Assembly (NCBI RefSeq): GCF_016907845.1 | Contig: NZ_JAFBCS010000001.1 | Span: 1,922,001 to 1,986,000 of the forward strand | Direction: 5' to 3' | Length of the DNA stretch: 64,000 nucleotides | Origin: Arcanobacterium pluranimalium | GTDB lineage: Bacteria > Actinomycetota > Actinomycetes > Actinomycetales > Actinomycetaceae | Shown here: one piece after another, positions 8,081 through 16,536 of the stretch | Layout: every line of letters begins with the position of its first letter | How positions within the stretch are numbered: position 1 is the first letter of the stretch | Made by a program: the position numbers and the translations under genes | The notes under the pieces: generated by a model | Databases searched by the model: none | Seen by the model: the letters and a program-made list of their open reading frames with translations, nothing else | What the model was told of the DNA's origin: nothing

Positions 8081-8154
8081 TTGCGGGGACAGGATTTGAA
8101 CCTGCGACCTCCGGGTTATGAGCCCGGCGAGCTACCGAACTGCTCCACCCCGCG
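8081..8154 (-). tRNA. Initiator tRNA-fMet (CAT anticodon)
   Basis: A 74-nt cloverleaf without encoded CCA. It begins CGCGGGG and ends CCCCGCAA, so position 1 is C opposite A72. That unpaired first position and the GGG/CCC anticodon stem around CTCATAA are hallmarks of bacterial initiator tRNA. The T-loop reads TTCAAAT. The accessory region begins on its 3' side, which is where tRNA-targeting integrases usually insert. Confidence 0.95.
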
Positions 8155-8165
8155 TCGGTAGTTCT

Positions 8166-8195
8166 ACCTTAGGCTTTCACCCCTGTAACTATCAA
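8166..8195 (-). promoter_or_regulatory. Probable promoter of tRNA-fMet
   Basis: On the minus strand TTGATA is followed after 18 bp by TAAGGT, ending about 11 bp before the tRNA 5' end. Both hexamers are close to the housekeeping sigma consensus. Confidence 0.5.
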
Positions 8196-8214
8196 GGTGA
8201 GAGAGGGTGCCTTT

Positions 8215-8271
8215 GCTCACGTCGGTGTAGGTGTGCTGCTCACAACGGCTCACGTCGGTAGGTGTGCTGCT
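8215..8271. repeat. Imperfect direct repeat, 24-26 bp
   Basis: GCTCACGTCGGTGTAGGTGT followed by GCTGCT recurs 33 bp later with a 2-bp deletion. The surrounding gap between the tRNA promoter and the UPF0182 stop holds no gene I can support. Confidence 0.6.
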
Positions 8272-8463
8272 GGCGACTACAGATAATTGCAGGCATATTC
8301 GCTGCAATCTCATAGGCTCAGGCGTCTCACGATCCGTTGCGCTAACGCATAGATTCCCACGCACTAGCGCATCAAGCTCAATGCCGCCAAAACTGAGCAA
8401 TCCCATAGCCGAACCTAGCCAGCCGGCTATGAGAAGCCCCCTCTCTCTTCAGCTACTTCTCAG

Positions 8464-11400
8464 CTACTTCCCCATCGCTTTCTGCGCATTCATGGCTTCT
8501 TTAATTGCATCAGCGAGCTTGTTCTGGGCAGCGCCATAAGCACCCCAATCACCATTTCGGCGAGCCGTGTCACTTTCCGAAATTGCCTGTTCGGCTTTCT
8601 TCAAAGCTGCGTCCAGCTGCTGCTGCGGCGTGCCGGCGCTATCACCCGCACCACCCGCGCCACCCGCACCAGGTGACGTCGCTGCGCCCTTATCTCCGGC
8701 CTTATCTCCAGCCTTGCTACTTCCAGAATCCGCCTTCTCGCTACCAGCACTACCAGCACTACCAGCACCAGCGTCGTGTTTACCGTCCGGAGTTGGCATC
8801 GGCGCCGTCTTGTCTGCCTTAATCGCGGCATCACCGGCACTCACACCCGAATCTCCACCGAATACTTTATCGAGAGCAGCATCAAGCGTCGGGGCAAAGC
8901 CCACTTTGTCGCCGAACATCGCCAACACATACTGCAAGGTCGGATACTTCGTACCAGTCGCCGCCTGTACGTAAATCGGCTGCACGTATAGCAAGCCTCC
9001 TCCAATAGGCAGCGATAGTAAGTTACCTTCCATCACCTCGGTACCACCACGACGCAAAAGGTTGAGCGCCGTCGACACATCTGGGCTGGTCAACATCGCA
9101 TTTTCGGCCTGTCCCGGACCGGACACAGTCAGATCGCGTGGCGCCTCAAGCAGCCGCAATTTGCCATATGAATCAGCAATCTTGCCAGTCTCATGCCCAG
9201 CATTCGAATCCACAGCTAAGAAGCCGGTCATCACATTTCGGTTCGTATTTCCACCTGGGATGTAGGAAGTCGTCAGCGAGAATGACGCCTGCTCCTGGCC
9301 CGGCATTTGCAGCGTCAAGTAATAAGGTGGCTGGTTTGGAGCGGTTTTATTCTCGTTGTCCACAGTTGGTTCACGCGGCACCTGCCAGAAGTCACCACCG
9401 GAGTAGAACGACTTCGCGTCCTTAACGTGGTAACGCGCCAGCAAACCGCGCTGCACTTTGAACAGATCCTCAGGGTAACGCACATGCGCGATCAAATCGC
9501 CCGGCATCTGCTCAAGCGGTGTCACTTGCCCAGGGAAAATATTCTTCCACGCATTAATAATCGGATCCTTCTGATCCCACTGGTAGAGCGTCACTTTTCC
9601 GTCATAAGCATTCACAACGGCCTTCACCGAGTTGCGAATATAGTTGATCTGATCTGGGATTTGACCAATTTGATTCTGCTTGGTTCGCGCATCAGCGGTG
9701 AGCTCATTGAGTGTTTCACGCGCCGAATAAGGATAGTTATTCGAAGTCGTGTAACCGTCGATGATCCACACAAGCTCTTTCGGTGTCTTGGGGTCATTAT
9801 CCATGTCGACGACGGCGGGAATCACTTTCGAATCAAGCGTCAAGTATGGCGCTACTTTCGCTACTCGTTTGCGCGGATCACGATCAAAGAGGATCTGCGA
9901 CTGCGAGGTCACACGATCCGAGAAAAACATTTCCGTGGAGCGGAAACGGATAGCGAACATGAGCTTTTCAAAAGCGTTGGAAATCTTCGGCCCACCGTCG
10001 CCCTTATAGGTGGTATTCACCTGCCCGTTCGGTGCGGAGTCGTCTGGATAATCGAGCTCCCAAGGGTCCGTCCCTTTTGGCGCACCCACGATTGAGTATT
10101 CTGGTGATTGCTGGCCAAAGTACACGCGCGATTCGTAGTCGCCAATTTCTCCCGACGACGGAATGCCCGCTTCCCAGAACGCAGGGTCGCCTTTCGTCGT
10201 CGCCGTGTTTCCATAGGCAGCAGCGACGCCGAAACCGTGCGTGAAAACGGTGTGATCGTTAACCCACGAACGCCGCGAGTTATCCAGACCATCAAGGTTG
10301 AGTTCGCGAACCGAGATCACGGTATCGCGCATTTCTCCATTGATCCGGTATCGATCAACCGAGAGCTGTGGCAAGAACTCGTAGTACTGGCGGTTCTGTT
10401 GCAGCTGGTTAAACGATGGCGAAACAATATTTGGATCGAGAAGTCGGATCTGCGCAGCCGTCTGCGAATCTTGGCGCAACTGCCCTGGCGTTGCGTCTGT
10501 TCGAGCAGCGTATTGGCGCGATTCTACTTGATCAAGTCCATAGGCTTTGAGTGTTGCATCAATATTGCGTTGAATGAATTCCGATTCCAGCTCAGCAGCA
10601 TTCGGATCAACCTTGAAGTTCTGAAGTAGCACTGGATACAAGCCAGTGAGCACAAGCCCAGCTGCAACGGTGGACGCGATTCCAACGATCGCCAGCTTCC
10701 ACGTACGTCGCATCGCGGCCACAGCGAATAGCACAGCTACCAGCAACACGGAAATCGCCAAGATAGTCAGGCCTGGTTTCGAAGCATTGATGTCTGTGAA
10801 GCTCGCTCCTGAGAAGCGGTCATTATTGCCGAGGAGCAGGTCGTATCGAGAAAGCCAGAATACGGCGGCCACGCCGAGCGTTGCTAAAGTAGCTAAAATA
10901 CCTACGTGTAACTGGGCTTTCTTTGAAAAACGCAGCTTTCCTTTGATCGTGGCAATATCGGAGTTGATCCAATATCCAACCATCGCTGCGAGCAGCGATA
11001 TTGCGATCAACATGAAGAAGTAGCTCAAAAGTAAATGCAATACTGGCAGGCTGAACACGTAGAACGAAATATCGAGCCCGAATTCTGGATCTTTTTGATT
11101 GAACGGTGTCGAGTTGAGCCAGAGCAAGAACGAGCGCCAATCAGCCCCAAGCGTCGTACCTGCGAGAATACCAACTACAAGTGGCGCAACGCCCAGCGAT
11201 AGCCACGGCTTACCTCTTGCAAGTCGGTTGAGTTTCATCTGTGCAGACACCGGCGCTAGCAGCGGTTCCGTAGCTGGAAGAGCCTTCTTGCCGAATTTTC
11301 CTCCCATAGCAATCCGCAGGTTCAAAGCAATGAACAGCGTAAATACAACTGCACCAACGGCCGCCAACACTAGCCATGCGCCGTATTGGGTCCAAAACAC

Positions 11401-11589
11401 CCGCGCAGCTTCAATCTGTTCAAACCATTTCAGTTCCGTCCAAAATGATGCAAAAACCACGGTTACTGCCACGAGCACGCCTAAGATGGCTAACGTGGGC
11501 AGGAACGCTCCTCCTGCACCGCTTTTCTTCTTCGCCGTCGTCGGCTTTCCCGCCTCAGGCTTATTCGGCGGCATGTGTGAAGTAGACAA
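8464..11589 (-). CDS. UPF0182 family membrane protein
   Basis: A 1041-residue protein with about seven membrane helices in the first ~340 residues, followed by a large domain probably outside the membrane and a Gly/Ser/Ala/Asp/Lys-rich low-complexity stretch near the C-terminus (about residues 940-1000). The family is widespread in actinobacteria and its function is unknown. The start is the TTG at 11589, supported by GAGG eight bases upstream; the ATG at 11574 has no ribosome-binding site. It neighbours a PPA1309-like gene and a YlbL-type protease, a grouping that recurs in actinobacteria. Confidence 0.9.
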   Translation of the reverse strand: MSTSHMPPNKPEAGKPTTAKKKSGAGGAFLPTLAILGVLVAVTVVFASFWTELKWFEQIEAARVFWTQYGAWLVLAAVGAVVFTLFIALNLRIAMGGKFGKKALPATEPLLAPVSAQMKLNRLARGKPWLSLGVAPLVVGILAGTTLGADWRSFLLWLNSTPFNQKDPEFGLDISFYVFSLPVLHLLLSYFFMLIAISLLAAMVGYWINSDIATIKGKLRFSKKAQLHVGILATLATLGVAAVFWLSRYDLLLGNNDRFSGASFTDINASKPGLTILAISVLLVAVLFAVAAMRRTWKLAIVGIASTVAAGLVLTGLYPVLLQNFKVDPNAAELESEFIQRNIDATLKAYGLDQVESRQYAARTDATPGQLRQDSQTAAQIRLLDPNIVSPSFNQLQQNRQYYEFLPQLSVDRYRINGEMRDTVISVRELNLDGLDNSRRSWVNDHTVFTHGFGVAAAYGNTATTKGDPAFWEAGIPSSGEIGDYESRVYFGQQSPEYSIVGAPKGTDPWELDYPDDSAPNGQVNTTYKGDGGPKISNAFEKLMFAIRFRSTEMFFSDRVTSQSQILFDRDPRKRVAKVAPYLTLDSKVIPAVVDMDNDPKTPKELVWIIDGYTTSNNYPYSARETLNELTADARTKQNQIGQIPDQINYIRNSVKAVVNAYDGKVTLYQWDQKDPIINAWKNIFPGQVTPLEQMPGDLIAHVRYPEDLFKVQRGLLARYHVKDAKSFYSGGDFWQVPREPTVDNENKTAPNQPPYYLTLQMPGQEQASFSLTTSYIPGGNTNRNVMTGFLAVDSNAGHETGKIADSYGKLRLLEAPRDLTVSGPGQAENAMLTSPDVSTALNLLRRGGTEVMEGNLLSLPIGGGLLYVQPIYVQAATGTKYPTLQYVLAMFGDKVGFAPTLDAALDKVFGGDSGVSAGDAAIKADKTAPMPTPDGKHDAGAGSAGSAGSEKADSGSSKAGDKAGDKGAATSPGAGGAGGAGDSAGTPQQQLDAALKKAEQAISESDTARRNGDWGAYGAAQNKLADAIKEAMNAQKAMGK

Positions 11590-11937
11590 TCCAAAGACCT
11601 CATCATGTTGTTATTGCGCTGCCCACCTGTGTTTCTGCACGATGCTGGGCATATATAATCACTTAAAACCGTATCAGAATTCACTGGAGTAATTCACCCT
11701 TCGGATGATGTTTCCAAGCAGATCAAGCTTTTGGCGAATCTCAAACAGATGCGTGGCGCCTAAGAGCACAACACCCAAGCGCAGCGTCCACAGCTCAAAT
11801 CTCTAAGAGCATAACAACGGCGCACAGCACCCAAAGCACACAGCACCCAAAGCACACAACACCAAGCACGGCTCAAAAACCAAATACTCATGGAAATCTC
11901 AAAGCACTCTTCAGAATCTTATGGAACAATGATTCCT
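11590..11937. other. Divergent intergenic region with a 16-bp tandem repeat
   Basis: This gap separates the divergent UPF0182 and PPA1309-like genes. It must carry both promoters, but none is clear. At 11825-11856 the 16-mer CAGCACCCAAAGCACA occurs twice in tandem and a degraded third copy follows, within a stretch rich in CAC and AGC. Confidence 0.5.
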
Positions 11938-12471
11938 ATGACTGCTTCTCACGCTCTTCGAAATGCCACATTAGAGATTGAAAAACACGTTGCGCGCGGC
12001 GGTTGGGATGGCCCAATCCGACTTTTTGCCCTTGTTAAGGCGCGCGCGGCTCTCGATTTGAATCCGGCCTTGGCCGATGAGCTGCCGGCGGACGTCAAAG
12101 CCGATTCAATTTCTGATCCCAACGTGCTGTTTTCAGTAGAACAAGAGGAGTTACCGCAGGCAGATTCGTTGAATGAACTGCTGGGGCAGATCATGTGGCC
12201 AGAGGAAGTTGACGGCGCTGCGATCTCTGTTGAACGAATCGTATTGCCGCCGTCGGCAGAAACTAATCTCCCAAGCGACGATTTAGAGGCACAAAAGATC
12301 CTCGAAAACCACCCGGATCGTCAAGACGTGCGGATGGTCGCCGCCGTCTTACGCACGGGCGAAACGTGGAGCGCGATTCGTATGAAAGAGCACGACGCCG
12401 ACGACATGGTTCTCTCTGGAAGTGACCTCGTCGAAGGCCTCACTGCAGCACTGAAGACGACGTTCGAGTAA
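11938..12471 (+). CDS. PPA1309 family protein
   Basis: A protein of about 177 residues resembling the actinobacterial PPA1309 family, seen in the opening ALRNATLEIEKHVARGGWDG then RLFALVKARAALD, a central LLGQIMWPEEVDGAAISVER and the late MVAAVLRTGETWSAIRM. The function is unknown. The ATG at 11938 was chosen because the family starts a few residues before the conserved helix; upstream ATGs at 11890 and 11929 are alternatives. It is divergent from the UPF0182 gene and convergent with the protease gene downstream, a family grouping that recurs in actinobacteria. Confidence 0.75.
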   Translation: MTASHALRNATLEIEKHVARGGWDGPIRLFALVKARAALDLNPALADELPADVKADSISDPNVLFSVEQEELPQADSLNELLGQIMWPEEVDGAAISVERIVLPPSAETNLPSDDLEAQKILENHPDRQDVRMVAAVLRTGETWSAIRMKEHDADDMVLSGSDLVEGLTAALKTTFE

Positions 12472-12605
12472 CATTCGAGCGACGAAACCAGAGCGACGTC
12501 GTTCACGCAGCGTGGATTTTCTAGCGTTCCGTCACTGTTGTGGTATTTTCTCTAACTGCTGAGGAGTTTTACTCGCTCTAGTACTGCCTAACTTTGGCGA
12601 TGCGG

Positions 12606-13733
12606 CTATTTGTGGTTCTCAACCAAATCACGGCACGAGGTTAGTTTGCTTGTATCGCCTGATTTGACGCCCTCAACCACGGCGCGCGCCTCTTCAATGG
12701 TGCGAACCGCCCATATGTTCATTTTTTGTGGCTCATACCCAAGAGTTTCTTGGCAGTTTTCCGCAGGTGCGATAAAGTCCGTAGCTCCGTGCTCACTTGC
12801 ACCTTGGAGTTTGTGCACGATCCCACCAATCGGTCCAACACTACCGTTCCAAGCAATGGTGCCAGTTCCGGCAATTGCAGCTTTGCCGCCGAGCGAATCT
12901 TTCGTGAGTTGGTCGTAGATCCCTAGTGTGAACATCGTGCCAGCGCTGGGACCACCAATTCCTTCAACAAGATACTTTGCCTGCCCAGGCATTTTTACGT
13001 CGCTCACATCGAGAATAACCCCCAGTAGTGAGCCTGGATGTAGCCAACCGTTGGAGTCTTTCTCATAAGGAATCGTCTCGAAAGTTTCCTCCTGGAGTTG
13101 CCCAGCGCGCTCAATTCTTAAGGTAACTGCAGTTTTAGGAGGAGTTTTCTCTAGAACTGCCGCGAGCTGTTTGAAGCTGGTGACGCCGTGAAACTCGTTT
13201 TCTCCGCCGACTTTGATTTCTTTGATGACGTCGTCTGCCTGCAGTTTCTTTCCTGAGGGATAGTCAGGATTCACGCCAGCTACTTTCAGCGTCATTGACA
13301 CTGGATAACCGGCCATTTCAAAGGCCACAAGTGCCGCAGTGTCTTGAGACGACGTCATGGCCATTTTGTTTTGTTCCTGTACCTCGTCGGAGCTGAGGTT
13401 TTCGGGGAACATCACCCGCAGCGGCAGGAGCTGTAAGTCTTTGCGAAAGAGCGCGGTGATTGCTTGCCCGACCGGCGCTCCGGCGTCGGCATTTCCGTAC
13501 GCGCTCACAGTGGTCATGAATAATTTGGTATCACTGGGAAATGTTTGTACTCCGCTGAGCGACACGAGAGGTTTGCCATCAACTTTAGAATTAACATCCA
13601 GTGCAGGGCCCGTTCCTTGCACCACGTATCCAGAGGGCATTGTAATTGCAATGAGCAGCAAGAACGTGAACACAATTCCGGATAGATGAACGTGTTTCTT
13701 CGGATTTTGGGTGTTGATTCTATTCAGTGGCAC
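12606..13733 (-). CDS. YlbL-type PDZ and Lon-protease domain protein
   Basis: A membrane-anchored Ser-Lys protease-like protein. One hydrophobic helix (HLSGIVFTFLLLIAITMPSG) lies close to the N-terminus. A PDZ domain follows around QADDVIKEIKVGG. The C-terminal third is a Lon (S16) proteolytic domain with catalytic Ser in GGPSAGTMF and catalytic Lys in GGIVHKLQGA. The start is uncertain: the GTG at 13733 gives about 375 residues and puts the helix where the family has it. An ATG at 13808 gives 400 residues. The longest frame reaches 13904 and would overlap the divergent neighbour's start. It is probably on the outer face of the membrane. Confidence 0.82.
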   Translation of the reverse strand: MPLNRINTQNPKKHVHLSGIVFTFLLLIAITMPSGYVVQGTGPALDVNSKVDGKPLVSLSGVQTFPSDTKLFMTTVSAYGNADAGAPVGQAITALFRKDLQLLPLRVMFPENLSSDEVQEQNKMAMTSSQDTAALVAFEMAGYPVSMTLKVAGVNPDYPSGKKLQADDVIKEIKVGGENEFHGVTSFKQLAAVLEKTPPKTAVTLRIERAGQLQEETFETIPYEKDSNGWLHPGSLLGVILDVSDVKMPGQAKYLVEGIGGPSAGTMFTLGIYDQLTKDSLGGKAAIAGTGTIAWNGSVGPIGGIVHKLQGASEHGATDFIAPAENCQETLGYEPQKMNIWAVRTIEEARAVVEGVKSGDTSKLTSCRDLVENHK

Positions 13734-13877
13734 TCCAATATAATCGCATGCTTTTCTGTGAAATTGCTGGGGAATACCTATCAAAATGGGCACTGTCACG
13801 TTCGCCATGTGCGGAGCCATATTTCTTGGTACTAACACTGCCGAGCGATTACGCTTGGGGTAAATGTAGGAGGATTC

Positions 13878-15299
13878 ATGAGTCAAGACCCAAATGAGGC
13901 CCAAGATCCAAACAATTTCGAGCAGATGTTGCGCGCCATTTTAGGTGATGAAGCAGCTCAAGAGGTTGTGCGGGCTTTTGAGCAGGAGGGCGTCGACCCC
14001 AATGCCCAGATGTCACAGATGTTCAACGGGCAAGATTTCACGGTCATCAGCCAACAGATTCAAGATTTGCTTGGTTCGTCCGGCGACGGCGCTGTGAACT
14101 GGAAGATCGCAGAGCAAGTTGCCCGCGAAACGATTGCGGCCAAACATCTTGATCAACTGACGAGCGCTGAGGGCGACGCCGCGCGCAATGCCTTGCGTAC
14201 AGCTTCGCTGTGGCTGGATGCCGCTTGCGAGCTTGACCCTACCGTGGGGCCAAATATGGCATGGATGCGTCTTGACTGGGTGGCACATTCGCTGCCAACA
14301 TTCAAACGTCTTTTTGATCCAGTTGGTGAAAATATCGTTCGTGCAGTCTCGGAGTCATTTGAGGTGCAGGTAGAGCATATGCCACCTGAAATGCAAGGCA
14401 TGTTTGGCGATCCTACTCAGATTATGGGCAAGGTACTAGCCTCGATGCTCGGAGTGCAGTACGGTGCAGCTCTTGCCGAATTAGCCACAGCATCATTTGG
14501 CACGACCGACACCGGCTTACCGCTGATGGAAGGCTCTTCGGCAGCTCTAGTTCCATCCAATATTCTCAGCTTTGCGCAGGAACTCGATATCGAATATTCA
14601 GAAGTACTCGCTTATGTGGCGGTGCGAGAAGCGGCAGCCGCGCGTCTTTACACGCGAGTTCCATGGTTACGTTCGCGAGTGCTCGATACCGTTGCTGAAT
14701 TTGCCCAAGGAATCACCATCAATACGGAGGCCATTGAAGAGCAGTTGCGCGATATTTCGATGGAAGATCCCTCGGCTATGCACGAGATTGACCTCAGCGG
14801 AGTATTCTCGCTTGATCTTACTGATTCTCAAGCCGACGCTCTTTCCCGACTTGAGCATCTCATTTCGCTAGTCGAAGGCTGGGTATCGGAAATTTCCGCA
14901 CGAGCGGTGGCTCCTCATCTGCCTCACGCAGTGCCGTTGCGCGAGATGTTCACGCGACGCTCTGCGACGAATAATCCTGCGAAACACGTGTGGGAAACAC
15001 AGCTCGGTATGCAACTCGTGCCGCGGCAAATTCGCGACGCTGCAAAGTTCTGGCAGCTTGCATTTACCAAGCTAGGAGCTGAAGAACGAGACGCTTTATG
15101 GTCTCATCCTGATCTGCTTCCCACTTCGCAGGTTCTCAGTAATCCGGAGGAGTTTTTCACCGAACAAACGTCATCTGATATTGAAGCTGAGCTCGATTCT
15201 TTCTTAGCTGATTTGTTTAGCGAATCCAATGGCTCTGCTCAAGGCGGATCCGACATTCCTCATGAACCAAAATTTGGAGAATCCGAAACGGATAAATAA
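13878..15299 (+). CDS. Zincin-like (DUF2342) protein without the zinc motif
   Basis: A 473-residue member of the actinobacterial zincin_2/DUF2342 group, sometimes annotated as putative hydrolase or zinc-dependent metalloprotease. The conserved block LAYVAVREAAAARLYTRV then PWLRSRVLDTV is recognisable around residues 240-270. Family members I recall have histidines of an HExxH-like motif here; this copy reads REAAAARLY, with none, so zinc-dependent catalysis is doubtful. The ATG at 13878 has TAGGAGG upstream. It is divergent from the YlbL-type gene, as in mycobacteria, and a strong terminator follows it. The N-terminal part contains Gln/Met/Asp-rich helices. Confidence 0.78.
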   Translation: MSQDPNEAQDPNNFEQMLRAILGDEAAQEVVRAFEQEGVDPNAQMSQMFNGQDFTVISQQIQDLLGSSGDGAVNWKIAEQVARETIAAKHLDQLTSAEGDAARNALRTASLWLDAACELDPTVGPNMAWMRLDWVAHSLPTFKRLFDPVGENIVRAVSESFEVQVEHMPPEMQGMFGDPTQIMGKVLASMLGVQYGAALAELATASFGTTDTGLPLMEGSSAALVPSNILSFAQELDIEYSEVLAYVAVREAAAARLYTRVPWLRSRVLDTVAEFAQGITINTEAIEEQLRDISMEDPSAMHEIDLSGVFSLDLTDSQADALSRLEHLISLVEGWVSEISARAVAPHLPHAVPLREMFTRRSATNNPAKHVWETQLGMQLVPRQIRDAAKFWQLAFTKLGAEERDALWSHPDLLPTSQVLSNPEEFFTEQTSSDIEAELDSFLADLFSESNGSAQGGSDIPHEPKFGESETDK

Positions 15300-15323
15300 T
15301 TTACACTACCGCAAAACTTAATC

Positions 15324-15372
15324 TGGTGGGGGCGGGTTTCCACAGCTGTGGAAACCCGCCCCCACCATTTTT
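15324..15372 (+). terminator. Intrinsic terminator after the zincin-like gene
   Basis: A perfect 44-bp palindrome (15324-15367), with arms TGGTGGGGGCGGGTTTCCAC plus AG and their complement, is followed by TTTTT. It lies 24 bp after the stop codon. Confidence 0.9.
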
Positions 15373-15519
15373 CAATTCAGCTTAATCTTTTATTAACAAA
15401 CGTTGTTATTTGCCATGGCTGCCTTTTCAACACACAGTTGGCGGCAATCATGGCAAATAACAACTCCTCAATCTGTGAATAGCCTCTTCTGCGCTCTTCA
15501 CCACATAAGGATGGAAACA

Positions 15520-16536
15520 ATGCATATTACGAATGGATTAGGCGTGTATTGGTGGTCGCCAAAATCGGCGCAAATCGGATTGGATCCACGCATTGGAGTC
15601 GAATTGAAGAACCTCACACCTAAAGAATTGTCGTTCGTCGATTCACTCACTGTGCCACACACTGATTCTGACATCAAGGAACTTGCTGCGAGTAAAGGAA
15701 TTTCACCGCAGCGAACCCAAGAAATTTTGGCTAATTTGGATCGAGCTGGAGTAATGGACAGCGATCGTCCTTTTACCCCTGATGGTGACGCATGGTGGAG
15801 GTTGCATCACAGACTTCCCCAACACCGAAAGATTTTGCGTATTTGCGTTCCTAATCTTGACGCCTTGGGATTCGGAATTGCCATCGAATTAATACGAGCC
15901 GGCATAGGCACCTTGACCACTGCGGACACTCAAACTGTGGGCGAATTCGACTATCCACAGGTTCGCGGCGAATACTTCGGTTTACCTCGCGTTCAGGCCC
16001 TTACCTCAATTGCCAGAGAGATCAATCCCCACATCACTCTCCAGACTGATCAACCTCCACATTTGGTGGTGATGACTGGTTCGCACTGCGTCGATCCTTT
16101 GCATGTGGGCAAATATTTAGCGCAAGGCATCCCCGTCTTTCAAGCAGTTACCGAAGAGGTAGATATATTCGTTGGTCCGGTGTCGGTTCCCCATCAAAGC
16201 CCCTGTGGTACCTGCGTTTATCTTGAACGTCTCGACGCCGATGCCCACTGGGCGTACTTCGCTGCCCAGGCCTGTGCTGGACGCCCGGTCATCCCAGAAT
16301 GGAGCTCTTTTCTGCTCGCCCAGAGTCTGGCTGTGCGTGAGATCTTGAATCTCGCCGACGGATTTGGCTGTTCAATCACCCATGCCCGCTGGCTGGTACG
16401 CCCTTCTCCCGCTGCTCCGATGCTCACAGCCTTAGAAGTGCACCCGAGCTGCGATTGCGTCACCCCTCAAAAGAACGACGATGCCCGATCACCTCAGGAT
16501 TCACAACCGCCAAGAGATCCAAACCGTACTTCGTGA
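15520..16536 (+). CDS. Rv3196-like ThiF-fold protein
   Basis: A protein of about 338 residues resembling mycobacterial Rv3196. An N-terminal winged-helix-like part (about 40-85) precedes a nucleotide-binding-like segment, LDALGFGIAIELIRAGIGTL, typical of E1/ThiF-type Rossmann folds. Cysteine pairs PCGTC and PSCDC near the C-terminal half could bind a metal. The start at 15520 has AAGGA eight bases upstream. The upstream frame to 15403 is not conserved in character. The 3' end overlaps the convergent helicase gene by 77 bp. The function is unknown; the gene neighbourhood is conserved in actinobacteria. Confidence 0.7.
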   Translation: MHITNGLGVYWWSPKSAQIGLDPRIGVELKNLTPKELSFVDSLTVPHTDSDIKELAASKGISPQRTQEILANLDRAGVMDSDRPFTPDGDAWWRLHHRLPQHRKILRICVPNLDALGFGIAIELIRAGIGTLTTADTQTVGEFDYPQVRGEYFGLPRVQALTSIAREINPHITLQTDQPPHLVVMTGSHCVDPLHVGKYLAQGIPVFQAVTEEVDIFVGPVSVPHQSPCGTCVYLERLDADAHWAYFAAQACAGRPVIPEWSSFLLAQSLAVREILNLADGFGCSITHARWLVRPSPAAPMLTALEVHPSCDCVTPQKNDDARSPQDSQPPRDPNRTS

